Positions 6,690 through 6,766 of a DNA stretch of 6,766 bases are shown in pieces (the stretch's first letter is position 1; each line of letters opens with the position of its first letter). The DNA is taken from the NCBI GenBank assembly GCA_937894495.1, contig CALCRR010000221.1:1-6766 (forward strand), read 5' to 3'. The notes under the pieces were generated by a model. It made no database searches. It had not been told where the DNA came from and worked only from the letters and a program-made list of their open reading frames with translations. Source of the DNA: an uncultured Ruminococcus sp. GTDB lineage: Bacteria; Bacillota; Clostridia; Oscillospirales; Ruminococcaceae. The position numbers were made by a program, and so were the translations under genes.

Positions 6690-6723
6690 GTAAAATAACC
6701 TTGACTCCACCGGAATCAAAGTC
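6690..6723 (-). terminator. Probable intrinsic terminator of the upstream gene
   Basis: On the minus strand GACTTTGATTCC (6712-6723) pairs with GGAGTCAAGGTT (6697-6708) around a 3-base loop, as 12 pairs including three G-T wobbles. The arm is followed by ATTTTAC. It sits 4 bases beyond a TGA stop and upstream of the R-M promoter, the expected place for a terminator insulating the cluster from its upstream neighbour. The wobble pairs and short U-tract make it moderate in strength. Confidence 0.5.
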
Positions 6724-6727
6724 CCTC

Positions 6728-6766
6728 TCAGCTATCCTCTCCGTCCTCATCTTCCCCCTCACGGAT
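6728..6766 (-). CDS. C-terminal end of an upstream gene (12 residues, acidic tail), partial
   Basis: Reading leftward from the window edge gives IREGEDEDGEDS followed by TGA at 6728-6730. The very acidic ending, typical of a soluble protein's disordered tail, and the terminator-like hairpin just after the stop support a real gene end. Only 12 codons are visible, so no product can be proposed and chance cannot be excluded. Confidence 0.4.
   Translation of the reverse strand: MREGEDEDGEDS

Noticed and set aside
258..6727. Attachment-site repeats or terminal inverted repeats bounding the five-gene cluster
   Set aside because: Comparing the sequence at 258-300 with that at 6680-6766 by eye, I saw no shared direct or inverted repeat of useful length.
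1..6766. tRNA, rRNA, CRISPR array or transposase
   Set aside because: No tRNA-like cloverleaf sequence, spaced repeats or transposase motifs were seen; the window is almost entirely filled by the genes listed.

Overview
The window reads as a low-to-moderate-GC Firmicute, most likely a clostridial or Ruminococcus-like gut bacterium. This rests on strong GGAGG-type ribosome binding sites, a consensus sigma-A-type promoter and AT-rich coding sequence. It is inference only, since no rRNA or housekeeping marker is present. The window is essentially one leftward (minus-strand) five-gene cluster of about 6.3 kb between two partial flanking genes.

From right to left, in the direction of transcription: the last 12 codons of an upstream gene (stop at 6728-6730), a hairpin resembling an intrinsic terminator (6697-6723), and a near-perfect promoter (TTGACT, 17-bp spacer, TGG-TATAAT). 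Then come two class D12 (alpha-type) N6-adenine DNA methyltransferases of 341 and 282 aa, a full-length FokI-like type IIS restriction endonuclease of 575 aa, a 650-aa protein joining an HsdR-N-like PD-(D/E)xK nuclease domain to a P-loop NTPase, and a 230-aa protein ending in an S1-like OB-fold. The cluster converges on the 3' end of a plus-strand gene (1-257), with a perfect 12-bp hairpin between them. Intergenic gaps are 1, 12, 15 and 29 bases, so a single transcript is likely.

The first three genes form a complete type IIS restriction-modification system. FokI recognises the asymmetric site GGATG, which needs two methyltransferase activities, one per strand. In FokI itself (and, as I recall, StsI) the two methyltransferases are fused in one polypeptide of about 650 aa. 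Here each half is a separate gene, translationally coupled, with the ribosome binding site of the second inside the last codons of the first. The endonuclease keeps the D-D-K catalytic triad, the Asp/Arg dimer contacts and most of the remembered base-contacting residues of FokI. By eye, neither GGATG nor CATCC occurs anywhere in the 6766 bases, although 26 CATC and 11 GATG tetramers do. That is independent circumstantial evidence for GGATG specificity.

The last two genes are not part of any classical FokI system. They look like an appended effector module: a nuclease-NTPase plus a nucleic-acid-binding S1-domain protein, more AT-rich than the R-M genes and co-directional with them. My best hypothesis is a composite defence island in which a FokI-type R-M system shares an operon, and possibly its self-marking methylation, with an uncharacterised NTP-dependent nuclease system. 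FokI comparisons are made from memory of the FokI proteins and not from a search.
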